Origin: Acidimicrobiaceae bacterium
GTDB taxonomy: Bacteria > Actinomycetota > Acidimicrobiia > Acidimicrobiales > Ilumatobacteraceae
NCBI GenBank assembly: GCA_012269985.1
Contig: JAAXJF010000011.1
Coordinates: 1-64,000, forward strand
DNA length: 64,000 nt
Reading direction: 5' to 3'
Below are positions 16,907 through 26,035 of this stretch, piece after piece (position 1 is the first letter of the stretch; every line of letters begins with the position of its first letter). The position numbers and the translations under genes are program-made. A model generated the notes under the pieces. That model was not told the origin of the DNA. It saw only the letters and a list, made by a program, of their open reading frames with translations, and made no database searches.

Positions 16907-17811
16907 TCGTTCGGGGTTCGTGAAGCTGTTCGGGTGACGAGTGCAACCCCAACGATCGCCGTGGCAAAGCCCGCAACCGTCGTGACGTTGAGCTGCTCGT
17001 CAAATAGCACCGCTGCTTCGATAGCGGACAGCGCCGGCACGAGGAAGAACAAACTCGACACGCTCGCTGCAGCACGATGTTGAAGGAGCCACAACATGGT
17101 GAGCACAGCAGCAATCGAGAGCACACCAATCGACCACACCAGCGACCAGATCGTGCTCGAAGTGAATGACAACTTGGTCTGGCCCGACAGCACGGCAAGA
17201 ACGACGAGCGCAATTGCCGAACTTGCATATTGAATTGCTGAGCCCCACAGCAGTGGAGTTGCAGCACAGCGTTGACGCTGAATGAGCGTGCCGATCGACA
17301 TACCAAGGGTGGCGAGTGACACCGCAATCACGGCGCGAACCGGAAGGTTGAGCGTGTCATCGGTAAGGCGGTTAATGACGACGAGAACAACACCGGTGAA
17401 GCCAAGAATGACACCGCCCCATTGACGGAAATTCAGATGCTCGCCGAGCATTGCCCCGCCAGCCACCGCGGTGATCACCGGGTGGAGGCCGACAACAAGA
17501 GCGCCAACACCGGAAGGCAAACCAAGGTCAATCGCAATGAAGACACCACCGAGGTATGTCGCATGAATTCCGAGACCCACCACGATGGACCATCTCGATT
17601 CATGTGCAGTCGGCCGAGGCGCATTCGACAGATGCGCAATGGCCGCGAGGATGAGTGACGCAACAATGAGCCGTGCTGAGAGAAAGGCCATCGGGTCCGC
17701 ATCATTCGTCGCATAGCGGGCAACGATGAACCCGGTGCTCCACAAGAACACAAAGAGCCACGGTGCGACCGAGGCAAATGTCTGTTGGGCGTCGAGCCGG
17801 TCCTTGGTCAC
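16903..17811 (-). CDS. EamA/DMT family transporter
   Basis: A 302-residue membrane protein with ten hydrophobic segments in two EamA repeats, typical of drug/metabolite exporters. WSTGFIVARYA near the N-terminus and VGLHPVITAVAGGAMLGE at the end of the first repeat are diagnostic, with LFDEQLNVTTVAGFATAIVGV closing the second. GTG start at 17811. Solute unknown. Confidence 0.9.
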   Translation of the reverse strand: MTKDRLDAQQTFASVAPWLFVFLWSTGFIVARYATNDADPMAFLSARLIVASLILAAIAHLSNAPRPTAHESRWSIVVGLGIHATYLGGVFIAIDLGLPSGVGALVVGLHPVITAVAGGAMLGEHLNFRQWGGVILGFTGVVLVVINRLTDDTLNLPVRAVIAVSLATLGMSIGTLIQRQRCAATPLLWGSAIQYASSAIALVVLAVLSGQTKLSFTSSTIWSLVWSIGVLSIAAVLTMLWLLQHRAAASVSSLFFLVPALSAIEAAVLFDEQLNVTTVAGFATAIVGVALVTRTASRTPND

Positions 17812-17820
17812 AGAGAGTGT

Positions 17821-18204
17821 CTACTCGTTTGGCGTTGAAGATCCCATCATCCAACGATGTGGGGTGATTTTGATGAAGATCAATTCGCCAACATCGGGGT
17901 CTGGACCCAGCCCCGGGTACCACTGATATTTTGCACCAAACATCTCGAGCACATCGGTTGGGGCCCCGTCGTGAAGAGTGGCGGTGCCAATTGCCACCGC
18001 ATCTCCATTCCGGTCGCCCTCGGCTGGGACACCAATTGAGACTCCGCTGTTCTTTGCAATGTTCGTGACCTTGGTGCTGTGACGCCCCGTCGCAATCCAC
18101 ATCGAATCAGCTCGCGTCGCCACAAACCAGATCGGAACAAGATGTGGTGAACCATCGTGGTTCTGAGTCGCAAGCCAGGCGTCGCGAGCCGAGAGGTTTG
18201 CCAT
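17821..18204 (-). CDS. PPOX-class (pyridoxamine phosphate oxidase-like) flavin/F420 protein
   Basis: A 127-residue split-barrel protein. The opening ARDAWLATQNHDGSPHLVPIWF is the classic PPOX start, followed by MWIATGRHSTKVTNIAKN and the C-terminal ITPHRWMM segment. In actinobacteria such proteins often use F420 rather than FMN. The ATG at 18204 is 1 nt beyond the stop of the dehydrogenase gene upstream, implying co-translation. Substrate unknown. Confidence 0.85.
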   Translation of the reverse strand: MANLSARDAWLATQNHDGSPHLVPIWFVATRADSMWIATGRHSTKVTNIAKNSGVSIGVPAEGDRNGDAVAIGTATLHDGAPTDVLEMFGAKYQWYPGLGPDPDVGELIFIKITPHRWMMGSSTPNE

Positions 18205-18205
18205 C

Positions 18206-19144
18206 TCAGAATGTGATGACGCAGCGGCCTCGAGTTCCGCCGGCTTCGAGCACTCGGTGAGCTTCAGATGCTTGATCAGCGGGGAAGGTTGCGGCAACTC
18301 GAAGGGTGACACTGCCGCTCTCAGCGAGCGCACGCAGCTCGTCAAGTTTTTCGAGTTCTGTTTTGTATTCGCGAACCCATACCTGATGCAAGGTGATGCC
18401 CCGCTCACTTGGGCCCTGAAAGCCGCGAACAGTCGCAAAGCCGCCGCCGTCTCGCACTGCCGGCAAGAGGAGTTCATTTTGGATGGAACCATCAGCGAGA
18501 CCGTCAACGCCGTCGGGCACGAGGGCACGAATGCGGTCGGCAATGTCATCACCCCGGCGAATGACCTCGTGGGCACCGAGTGAGCGGACAAGGTCTTCAT
18601 CGGCCGCAGACGAATCTGCGATAACCCGTAACCCCCGATGCACACCGAGTTGCACCATGTAGCCACCGAACGCCCCAGCAGCTCCCGTGATGGCAAGAGT
18701 TGCACCCTTCGGAAGATCGAGAAGATCGAGCGCGTACTGAGCTGTAAGCCCGTTCATCGGAAGAGTGCATGCCTCGACTGCAGATGACCCCTTCGGTGCG
18801 CGCGCAACAGAACGTGCCGGAAGCACAATCGATGACGAATATCCGCCGTGTGAGGCCGTGGGGGCAACTATTCCCATTACCGCGTCGCCAACTGCGACAT
18901 GGTCGACTCCCTCGCCGATCTCGTTAATCACACCAGCGATATCCATGCCAGGCACATAGGGAGGTGGATCTTGCTCTAAGAGTTCTGCCCGACCACCTGA
19001 GCGATGAATGGTGTCGGTGGGGCTCACTGCCGCCGCAGCGACATCAACTCGAACGTGACCACTCCCCACGGGTTGGGCAGGAATATCAAACGCTTTCAAC
19101 TTCTCGGGTCCGCCGAACTCGTCGACGCCGATCACCGTAACCAT
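18206..19144 (-). CDS. NADP-dependent alcohol dehydrogenase/quinone oxidoreductase (MDR family)
   Basis: A 312-residue zinc-independent medium-chain reductase: GroES-like N-terminal domain (SPTDTIHRSGG, VPGMDIAGVI, GDAVMGI) and a Rossmann domain with ITGAAGAFGGYMVQLG near residue 150. Structural zinc cysteines are absent, as in quinone oxidoreductases. The ATG at 19144 has a good AAGGAG site 9 nt upstream. It heads a two-gene unit with the PPOX protein, so the two may act on the same compound (inference). Confidence 0.87.
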   Translation of the reverse strand: MVTVIGVDEFGGPEKLKAFDIPAQPVGSGHVRVDVAAAAVSPTDTIHRSGGRAELLEQDPPPYVPGMDIAGVINEIGEGVDHVAVGDAVMGIVAPTASHGGYSSSIVLPARSVARAPKGSSAVEACTLPMNGLTAQYALDLLDLPKGATLAITGAAGAFGGYMVQLGVHRGLRVIADSSAADEDLVRSLGAHEVIRRGDDIADRIRALVPDGVDGLADGSIQNELLLPAVRDGGGFATVRGFQGPSERGITLHQVWVREYKTELEKLDELRALAESGSVTLRVAATFPADQASEAHRVLEAGGTRGRCVITF

Positions 19145-19193
19145 GTGTGAACTCCTTACTGAGTGGTGCAGAGTCTGGTGACGCTGCACTGTT

Positions 19194-19742
19194 TCAGTGT
19201 TGCTTACGGGCGCACTTCTCCATGCGTCCGAGCGCCCAGCCGAACAGAGCCGCGCTGATGGTTCCGGTGAGCGAACTCGCAAATCGTGGAAGCCGACGAA
19301 CCGTCACGTTTTCATGCCAATGAATGGACGTCGTCCCTGCGACCTCACCCGGTGAAACGGTGAGTTCAGCTACGCCTTTGAGCGATGGGCCGAGTTTGTG
19401 CACGACACAGCGGCCGTAGCCACCCTCGTAGTCGACAACGACGGCCTCCATGCGATCTTCAAGGGCGAGACGGCGCCCCCAACCTGAAGCGCCTGGCCCT
19501 GACCATGCAGTAAAGACGTTGGGGTTCGAAGCGTCGACATTGACGTGGGTGAGCGGCACCCAGTCGCTGTGGGCGGCCCAATCGATGAGTGCCTCCCATG
19601 CCACATCAGGTTCGAGAGCAACGTCACGATGCACGTCGAATATGACCCGAGCGCCCTTTCCTGAAGGAGGTGTCGTGCGGTCAGTTTCTGCTGTGGTCAC
19701 GATTTGTATAACGCCCGGGAGCGCCCTGGCATTCCTCACCAC
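19194..19742 (-). CDS. SRPBCC (START/Bet v1-like) family protein
   Basis: A polyketide-cyclase/START-like helix-grip protein of up to 182 residues. The block VIFDVHRDVALEPDVAWEAL is the typical strand-helix start of the family, followed by WGRRLALEDRMEAVVVDYE and SIHWHENVTVRRLP with a hydrophobic C-terminal helix. The start is uncertain: GTG at 19742 is the longest option, and a GTG at 19700 would trim 14 residues. Ligand unknown. Confidence 0.75.
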   Translation of the reverse strand: MVRNARALPGVIQIVTTAETDRTTPPSGKGARVIFDVHRDVALEPDVAWEALIDWAAHSDWVPLTHVNVDASNPNVFTAWSGPGASGWGRRLALEDRMEAVVVDYEGGYGRCVVHKLGPSLKGVAELTVSPGEVAGTTSIHWHENVTVRRLPRFASSLTGTISAALFGWALGRMEKCARKQH

Positions 19743-19802
19743 GAGGTTTTGAATGGCGTGCGATTACGGTGAAGTCACCACTAGCGAGCATTGGAGGCGG
19801 TA

Positions 19803-20570
19803 ATGGATGATCGGTTTGATCTCAGTGGGAAGGTTGCTCTCGTAACCGGTGGTAGTCGAGGACTCGGTCGTGAAATGGTGCTTGCGTTTGCGGAGCACGG
19901 CGCAGACGTGGTGATTGCCAGCCGCAAACTTGACGCGTGCGAAGAACTCGCGCATGAGGTGACTGAACAGACCGGTCGCCGTGCGGTTGCCTCTGCGTTC
20001 CACGCTGGCAAATGGGAGCAGGCTGATCAGCTAGCGGAACTCGTGTACGCAGAATTTGGACGCTGTGACGTGCTCGTCAACAACGCCGGCATGTCGCCGC
20101 TCTACCCGTCGCTCCCGGAAGTGAGCGAGGAGCTATTCGACAAAGTTGTCGGCGTAAATTTCAAAGGACCGTTTCGACTTGCATCGCTCATTGGTACTCG
20201 GATGGCTGAGGGTGCGGGAGGATCAATTATCAACGTGTCGTCGATTGCAGCGGTCGCGCCGACACCACACGAATTGGTGTACGCCGGAGCGAAAGCTGCG
20301 CTTGATGCGATGACCTCGGGCATGGCGCGAGCTTTTGCGCCGAAGGTTCGCTGCAATGTCATCATGCCCGGGCCATTTCTCACCGATATTTCAAAAGCGT
20401 GGGACCTTGACGCGTTCAATGATCGAGCAAAAACAGAGATTCCGTTGCAGCGAGGCGGTGAAGCCCATGAAATCGTCGGCGCTGCGCTCTATCTCGCAAG
20501 CGATGCGTCGAGCTACACCAGCGGGGCAACGATTCGCATCGATGGGGCGATGGCATACACCGCTGGATAG
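19803..20570 (+). CDS. Short-chain dehydrogenase/reductase
   Basis: A 255-residue classical SDR. The cofactor loop is TGGSRGLG (near residue 16), with NNAGMSPLYP in the middle and the catalytic Ser, Tyr and Lys in INVSSIAA and YAGAKAALDAM; VRCNVIMPGPFLTDI is the typical tail. The ATG at 19803 follows a GGAGG site, which selects it over a TTG at 19791. It diverges from the SRPBCC gene. Substrate unknown; likely NAD(P)-dependent oxidation or reduction of a lipid or carbonyl. Confidence 0.9.
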   Translation: MDDRFDLSGKVALVTGGSRGLGREMVLAFAEHGADVVIASRKLDACEELAHEVTEQTGRRAVASAFHAGKWEQADQLAELVYAEFGRCDVLVNNAGMSPLYPSLPEVSEELFDKVVGVNFKGPFRLASLIGTRMAEGAGGSIINVSSIAAVAPTPHELVYAGAKAALDAMTSGMARAFAPKVRCNVIMPGPFLTDISKAWDLDAFNDRAKTEIPLQRGGEAHEIVGAALYLASDASSYTSGATIRIDGAMAYTAG

Positions 20571-20628
20571 ACCTCGCTGGTTCAACAGATTCTCACGAAC
20601 AAACTCACGACTTGTTGACGGAGCGACC

Positions 20629-20634
20629 TAACCT
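20629..20634 (+). promoter_or_regulatory. -10 box, leaderless TerC start
   Basis: TAACCT, 6 nt before the ATG at 20641. Confidence 0.5.
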
Positions 20635-20640
20635 TTACTC

Positions 20641-21405
20641 ATGAGTTGGCTGAGCGACCCCTCGGCATGGAGTGCTCTCGTTGCACTCCTTGTGTTGGAA
20701 ATTGTTCTTGGCGTTGACAACGTCATTTTCATCTCGATTCTGGCAGCCAAATTGCCTGCAGATCAGCAAGATCGGGCTCGCCAGATCGGTCTGCTTGCAG
20801 CGGGAGGAATGCGTCTTTTGCTGCTGTTCAGCGTTGGGTGGATCATCTCGTTGAAGGATGAGCTGCTCGGATTCACGTTGTTGAGTCGCGATTTCAGTTT
20901 TTCTGGCAAAGAACTCATCTTGTTGGCTGGTGGTGTGTTTCTCATTTACAAAGCAACGAAAGAAATTCACCACAAACTCGAAGGTGAAGACGACGCCCAT
21001 GGTTCGAAGGCTGTGTTGACATTTGGTGCAGTCATTGCACAGGTCATGTTGCTCGATGTGGTGTTTTCGCTTGACTCGGTGTTTACCGCAGTGGGCATGA
21101 CGGAGTACATCCCGGTGATGGTCATTTCGATCGTGACGGCAGTCATCATCATGCTGGCCGCGTCGGGCCCGATTTATTCCTTCGTCAACCGCCACCCATC
21201 GGTGAAGATGTTGGCTCTCGCATTTCTGCTTCTCATTGGATTTACCCTGGTTGTTGAAGGATTCGGTGAGCACATCCCGAAGGGCTACATATACGCAGCA
21301 ATGGCGTTTTCTGTGTTCGTTGAAACTCTCAACATCGGAACCCGTCGACACAGCAAAGGCCCGGTGAAACTCCGCGAGCAGCCTGATCCGGTTGACTCGA
21401 AGTAG
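20641..21405 (+). CDS. TerC family integral membrane protein
   Basis: A 254-residue membrane protein with seven hydrophobic segments. The paired motifs EIVLGVDNVIFISI (about 20-33) and DVVFSLDSVFTAVGMT in the second half carry the conserved acidic residues of the TerC superfamily; SLDSVF and FVNRHPSVKMLALAFLLLIG are typical. Relatives are linked to tellurite resistance or to manganese export and metalation of exported proteins; which applies here is unknown. No other ter genes are near. Confidence 0.88.
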   Translation: MSWLSDPSAWSALVALLVLEIVLGVDNVIFISILAAKLPADQQDRARQIGLLAAGGMRLLLLFSVGWIISLKDELLGFTLLSRDFSFSGKELILLAGGVFLIYKATKEIHHKLEGEDDAHGSKAVLTFGAVIAQVMLLDVVFSLDSVFTAVGMTEYIPVMVISIVTAVIIMLAASGPIYSFVNRHPSVKMLALAFLLLIGFTLVVEGFGEHIPKGYIYAAMAFSVFVETLNIGTRRHSKGPVKLREQPDPVDSK

Positions 21406-21486
21406 TTCGCTCCCATCGCGAGTGGTCGTGTGAATCAACGACTACGATCAGAGTACGTTCCGTCCGGGCAGTAAAGGAGCGTACGC

Positions 21487-22767
21487 ATGCCTGTCACCGT
21501 CGTCGTCGGCGCCCAGTGGGGTGACGAAGGCAAAGCCAAAGTCATCGATCTATTGGCGAAAGAGCACCCAGTGGTCGCCCGCTATCAAGGTGGTCACAAT
21601 GCAGGTCACACCGTTGTCGTTGGCGATGAAAAGTACGCGCTGCAACTCACGCCATCAGGCGTGTTTTACGACACCGTCACGCCAGTCATTGCGAACGGTG
21701 TGGTCGTCGATCTGCCAACGCTGTTCAACGAGATCGATATGTTGACCGCCCGAGGAATCAACTGCGACAAGTTGCAGGTGTCGACACGAGCCCATCTCAT
21801 CTTCCCGTGGCATCAGAGTCATGATGCGCTCGCCGAGGAAGGCCGCGGCGATAACAAGATTGGAACAACCTTGAAAGGTATTGGGCCGGCTTACGCCGAT
21901 AAGGCCCGTCGAGTCGGAATTCTCGCCGGGGCAGTTGCCGATATTGATTCGTTCTCCGCTGCAGTTCGAGAGCGATGTGAGGCAGAGAACGTCCTCATTA
22001 CTCAAGCGGGCGGCGAGGCGGTGAACGTTGATGAGACGGTTGCGACATTCACCGAGCTTGGCCTTCGGTTACAGCCGTATCTGTGCGACACCGTGAATTT
22101 CCTTCATGATGAACTTGCCGCAGGTTCACCAATTTTGCTCGAAGGCGCGCAGGCAACATTCCTTGATCTCGACCACGGAACGTACCCGTATGTCACCTCA
22201 TCCAACCCGACTGCCGGTGGTGCGTGTGCCGGAACAGGAATCGGTCCGCGCAACATCGATCGGGTTGTCGGTATTTCGAAGAGTTACACAACCCGAGTCG
22301 GAGCCGGCCCATTTCCTTCCGAACTGACCGATGAGTTAGGTGATCGACTTGTTGATATCGGACGTGAGTTTGGAACGGTCACGGGGCGGCGCCGTCGAGC
22401 CGGCTGGCTTGACTGCGTCATGTTACGACACGCAGTGCGTCTCAACAGCCTGACTGAGCTTGCGGTGACAAAACTTGATGTGCTCGACACTTTTGAGACC
22501 ATTCGTGTCTGCGTCGGCTATCGAATCGATGGCAACGATGTTGAGAACTACCCAGATCTGCCAGAAGTTCTCGAGCGTGCTGAGCCGGTGTATGTCGATC
22601 TTGAGGGCTGGCAGTCTGATTCCACTGCAGTACGAATGCCCGCAGATCTTCCACCGCAGGCTCAGGCGCTGATCAGGCTTATTGAGGAACAAGTTGGTGT
22701 GCCGGTGCGCATCATCGGCGTTGGCGCTGAGCGAGACGATTATGTGCTGTGGGGTTCTTCGTCATGA
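21487..22767 (+). CDS. purA: Adenylosuccinate synthetase
   Basis: First committed step from IMP to AMP: GTP-dependent ligation of aspartate. The 426 residues show QWGDEGKAKVID at the N-terminus, GGHNAGHT, GIGPAYADKARR, TGRRRRAGWLD and a TKLDVLD guanine-binding segment. The phosphate loop normally reads GDEGKGK; here the second glycine is alanine (residue 17), an uncommon change in an otherwise orthodox protein. Start has AAAGGAG 8 nt upstream. purB follows with an ATGA overlap. Confidence 0.94.
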   Translation: MPVTVVVGAQWGDEGKAKVIDLLAKEHPVVARYQGGHNAGHTVVVGDEKYALQLTPSGVFYDTVTPVIANGVVVDLPTLFNEIDMLTARGINCDKLQVSTRAHLIFPWHQSHDALAEEGRGDNKIGTTLKGIGPAYADKARRVGILAGAVADIDSFSAAVRERCEAENVLITQAGGEAVNVDETVATFTELGLRLQPYLCDTVNFLHDELAAGSPILLEGAQATFLDLDHGTYPYVTSSNPTAGGACAGTGIGPRNIDRVVGISKSYTTRVGAGPFPSELTDELGDRLVDIGREFGTVTGRRRRAGWLDCVMLRHAVRLNSLTELAVTKLDVLDTFETIRVCVGYRIDGNDVENYPDLPEVLERAEPVYVDLEGWQSDSTAVRMPADLPPQAQALIRLIEEQVGVPVRIIGVGAERDDYVLWGSSS

Positions 22768-24071
22768 TCGACCGGTATCAGACTCCCGAGATGGCTCTGG
22801 TGTGGTCTGACGTATCGCGAATAGGCCGTTGGCTTGAGGTCGAGTTGCTGGCAACCGAGGCGCATGCGACTCTCGGAATTGTTCCCCACGACGATGCCGT
22901 GGCCTGCCGGTCATCCGCCCCGACCGTCGATGAGGGTTTCGTGGCATCAGTTATGGCTCGCGAAGAAATCACCCAGCACGACGTCGCCGCGTTCGTCGAT
23001 GTCGTGCAAGAGGCGATCGGCGGTACCGCCGGACCCTGGATCCATTACGGTCTGACATCCACCGATGTTGTCGACACCGGTTTGTGCTGGGCGATGCGTG
23101 ACGCCGCAGATCTTTTGCTTTCTGCAATTGATGAACTCATCGATCAACTTGTGACGACTGCGAAGACCCACCGTGAAACGGTGATGATCGGTCGAACTCA
23201 TGGTGTTCATGCGGAGCCGACAACGTTTGGAGCGAAGGTTGCGTTGTGGGCGTTGCAGTTTGACCGAGATCGCCATCGACTTCGGGCCGCTCGTGATGCG
23301 ATTGCCGTGATGAAGTTGTCGGGAGCGGTTGGAACGTACTCGAATGTTCCTCCTGAGGTGGAGGCTCATGTGGGGCAGGCCCTCGAACTCAAACCGGTTC
23401 CCGCCACACAGGTCGTTGCCCGTGATCGTCATGCCGAGTTTCTGTGGGCGTGTGCATCGATCGCATCAAGTTGTGAACTCGTTGCCGTCGAGTTGCGACA
23501 TTTGCAGCGAACCGAGGTGAGCGAGGTGCGAGAAGGTTTCGCTCCTGGCCAAAAGGGCTCTTCGGCGATGCCGCACAAAAGGAACCCCATCTCGGCTGAG
23601 ACGATCTCTGGGCTGTCGCGTGTGGTCCGATCGAATCTGTTAGCCGGTTTGCAGGACGTTGCGCTTTGGCACGAGCGAGATATTTCGCATTCGAGTGTCG
23701 AACGCGTGATCTTGCCTGATTCATCAATGCTCGTGCATTACATGTTGAGACGGCTTCGTCGGCTTATTGAACGCCTTGAAGTGGATGCCGCACGCATGGA
23801 GCAGAATCTCCACTCAAGTCATGGAGTTGTGTTTTCGCAACCGGTCTTACTTGCGTTGGTGGCTTCGGGTCTCACACGCGACGACGCCTATCGGATTGTT
23901 CAACGCAATGCAATGAGTGCGTGGGAACAAGGCATCCCCTTCCGCGACGAACTCGCTGCTGACCCAGAAGTGTCATCTCGTCAACCCACAATCGATCTCG
24001 ATGCGGCGTTCGACCTTCGATCATCACTTCAGCATGTAGCTGCAACGTTTGCTCATCTTGATGCCCTTTGA
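22764..24071 (+). CDS. purB: Adenylosuccinate lyase
   Basis: Cleaves adenylosuccinate to AMP and SAICAR to AICAR, acting directly after PurA. The 435-residue protein has TSTDVVDTGLC, the GRTHGVHAEPTTFG catalytic-base region and the superfamily signature GSSAMPHKRNP. The ATG at 22764 overlaps the purA stop (ATGA), so the two are co-translated. Confidence 0.95.
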   Translation: MIDRYQTPEMALVWSDVSRIGRWLEVELLATEAHATLGIVPHDDAVACRSSAPTVDEGFVASVMAREEITQHDVAAFVDVVQEAIGGTAGPWIHYGLTSTDVVDTGLCWAMRDAADLLLSAIDELIDQLVTTAKTHRETVMIGRTHGVHAEPTTFGAKVALWALQFDRDRHRLRAARDAIAVMKLSGAVGTYSNVPPEVEAHVGQALELKPVPATQVVARDRHAEFLWACASIASSCELVAVELRHLQRTEVSEVREGFAPGQKGSSAMPHKRNPISAETISGLSRVVRSNLLAGLQDVALWHERDISHSSVERVILPDSSMLVHYMLRRLRRLIERLEVDAARMEQNLHSSHGVVFSQPVLLALVASGLTRDDAYRIVQRNAMSAWEQGIPFRDELAADPEVSSRQPTIDLDAAFDLRSSLQHVAATFAHLDAL

Positions 24072-24159
24072 CCAAGGGCTTGTGAATGGAGAGGCATTGA
24101 TGCCTTGTGCCTTCTAGGTTGAGACGGGAGTTCAGTCTGAATATTGGTTGAATGGAGCA

Positions 24160-24978
24160 ATGTTCGAACTCACCCCGCACGGTCCCGACACGTTTGTCGG
24201 GACTGGCCCGAAGTACCCGTGGGGTGGCCTCTATGGTGGCCAGATTGTTGCTCAGGCCTTACGTGCGGCGACGTTGACAGCGGAACCTGAATTTCGGCCC
24301 CATTCGATTCGCGCGTATTTCATCCGTCCAGGTGACCACCTCGAACCAATTCGCTATGAGGTTGACCGCATCAGAAATGGGCGTTCGTTCCTCACCCGAC
24401 GAGTTGTTGCTCGGCAAGCAATTGGCGCAATTCTCAATGCCGAGTGTTCGTTTCAGCGATCGCACGCTGCGACCGACCTGCAAACGGTTGAGATGCCCCG
24501 TGTTCCTGGGCCAGAATCCTTGGAGGAAAGTTCGTTCACTCGTCGTTTTGACCGATGTTTCGTGCCCGAAGAAGCCGTTGACGGTGCAGTTCGAACTGGT
24601 GCTGGCCGGGTCTGTGCATGGATAAAAGTCAATGACTACGACCTAGTGAATTCTGTCTCTTCAGATGCAGAACTCATGCACCAATGTTGGCTCGCATATA
24701 CCTCAGATGATCTTGCGACCGACACCGTTCGAGCGGCTGCTATCGAAGGCACGGGGGTTGAGCGCGAACACTGGAAAGGTGTCAGCCTCGACCACACGAT
24801 TTGGTTCCATCGCCCGATGCGATCAGACATCTGGCACCTCCACGATTTCACCTGTCATCACTTCACTGCATCACGCGGTCTTGCGGTCGGTCACGTGTTC
24901 ACCCAAGAGGGTGAACACGTCGCAACGGTGGCTCAAGAGGTGCTACTACGTGATACCCGTGCGAAACCATCGTCGTAA
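24160..24978 (+). CDS. tesB: Acyl-CoA thioesterase II (TesB-like)
   Basis: Double-hot-dog thioesterase of 272 residues that hydrolyses acyl-CoA. Typical blocks are YGGQIVAQALRAA, FRPHSIRAYFIRPGD and, in the second hot dog, SLDHTIWFHRP with the catalytic Asp and LAVGHVFTQEGEHVATVAQE carrying the catalytic Gln. A TTG at 24148 is an alternative start. It stands alone after purB. Confidence 0.9.
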   Translation: MFELTPHGPDTFVGTGPKYPWGGLYGGQIVAQALRAATLTAEPEFRPHSIRAYFIRPGDHLEPIRYEVDRIRNGRSFLTRRVVARQAIGAILNAECSFQRSHAATDLQTVEMPRVPGPESLEESSFTRRFDRCFVPEEAVDGAVRTGAGRVCAWIKVNDYDLVNSVSSDAELMHQCWLAYTSDDLATDTVRAAAIEGTGVEREHWKGVSLDHTIWFHRPMRSDIWHLHDFTCHHFTASRGLAVGHVFTQEGEHVATVAQEVLLRDTRAKPSS

Positions 24979-25051
24979 AACTGTCGTCGTGCTGTAGGAA
25001 ATGCAGATGTGTGAAACAGAGTACGTCGGTCCGAGCTGAGGGCCGGGGCCG

Positions 25052-25990
25052 CTACCCGAGCAACGATGCGATGAGATCGAGGTGGTCAAGATCGGAAAGA
25101 TCGAGAATCTGGAGGTAGATCCGCTCCGCCCCCGCTTCACGCCATTTCTCGATCGTGTCGATGAATTGCTCTGTCGACCCGGCAGCGCCGTTCTGTCGTA
25201 ATTCGTCAGGCTCTCGGCCGATTGCTTCTGCTCGACGAGTGAATTCATCTTCGGTGCTCCCCACACAGGCGACGAGCGCAGCTGACCACGCAAGGTCGTT
25301 GGGTGACCGACCGATCGCTTCACAAGCACCCCTGACGACTGCTGTTTGCGCAGCGAACGTTGAGAGGTCGGTGAACGGCATATTGAACTCAGCTGCGTAT
25401 GCAGCTGTCAATGCTGGAGTTCTTTTTGCACCCCGGCCGCCGATAATGATCGGTATACCACCCGATTGCACAGGCTTGGGAAGAGCCGGCGAGTCGGTGA
25501 GTGACCAGTGATCACCGGAGTATGAAAAGGTTTCACCAGCGGGGGTTTGCCACATCCCATCGATGATTACGAGTTGCTCGGTGAAGCGATCGAATCGCTC
25601 GCCAAGAGCCGGAAATGGAATTCCGTATGCCGAGTGTTCAGCCTCGTACCAGCCCGCACCAAGACCGAGTTCAACCCGTCCTCCCGACATTTGGTCAACG
25701 TTCGCCACCGAAATAGCGAGCGGCCCCGGGTGTCGGAAGGTGGCGGCGGTCACCAGTGTGCCAAGTCGAATTGTTGTCGTGTCTCGCGCAAGCCCACCGA
25801 GCGTCACCCATGCGTCGCTCGGGCCTGGCTCACCACTGACGGAACCCATTTTGAGGTAGTGGTCAGAACGAAAGAATGCACCGAAGCCAAGCGACTCGGC
25901 ACGTAACGCCACGGCGAGCAGGTCGTCGTAGGTGGCGCCCTGCTGAGGTTCAGTAAAGATGCGATACGGGGTGAGAGCGGTTGTTGTCAC
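25052..25990 (-). CDS. LLM-class (luciferase-like) F420-dependent oxidoreductase
   Basis: A 312-residue TIM-barrel oxidoreductase of the bacterial luciferase superfamily. Recognisable parts are AVALRAESLGFGAFFRSDHYL, TIRLGTLVTAATFRHPGPLA and GRVELGLGAGWYEAEHSAYG, the usual F420/FMN-binding pattern in actinobacteria. The GTG at 25990 is preceded by TATGTT at 6 nt; upstream codons do not look coding. It diverges from pyrE with starts 45 bp apart. Substrate unknown. Confidence 0.9.
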   Translation of the reverse strand: MTTTALTPYRIFTEPQQGATYDDLLAVALRAESLGFGAFFRSDHYLKMGSVSGEPGPSDAWVTLGGLARDTTTIRLGTLVTAATFRHPGPLAISVANVDQMSGGRVELGLGAGWYEAEHSAYGIPFPALGERFDRFTEQLVIIDGMWQTPAGETFSYSGDHWSLTDSPALPKPVQSGGIPIIIGGRGAKRTPALTAAYAAEFNMPFTDLSTFAAQTAVVRGACEAIGRSPNDLAWSAALVACVGSTEDEFTRRAEAIGREPDELRQNGAAGSTEQFIDTIEKWREAGAERIYLQILDLSDLDHLDLIASLLG

Positions 25991-25996
25991 AACCCG

Positions 25997-26002
25997 AACA
26001 TA
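25997..26002 (-). promoter_or_regulatory. -10 box, leaderless start of the LLM oxidoreductase
   Basis: TATGTT on the reverse strand, 6 nt before the GTG at 25990. Confidence 0.5.
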
Positions 26003-26022
26003 GAGGTTGAGGCGAAGACACG

Positions 26023-26028
26023 TAACCT
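26023..26028 (+). promoter_or_regulatory. -10 box, leaderless pyrE start
   Basis: TAACCT, 7 nt before the GTG at 26036. Confidence 0.5.
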
Positions 26029-26035
26029 CGGAGAT

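Noticed and set aside
17821-18705. A longer PPOX protein starting at 18705
   Set aside because: The extra N-terminus is antisense-frame reading of the MDR dehydrogenase; the PPOX fold starts at the ATG at 18204.
20635-21438. Reverse-strand frame of 267 codons across the TerC gene
   Set aside because: Rich in His, Gln and Cys in an unnatural pattern; antisense to a clear TerC protein.
24090-24105. Small inverted repeat after purB as a terminator
   Set aside because: Only about five base pairs (AGGCA/TGCCT) and no T-run follows.
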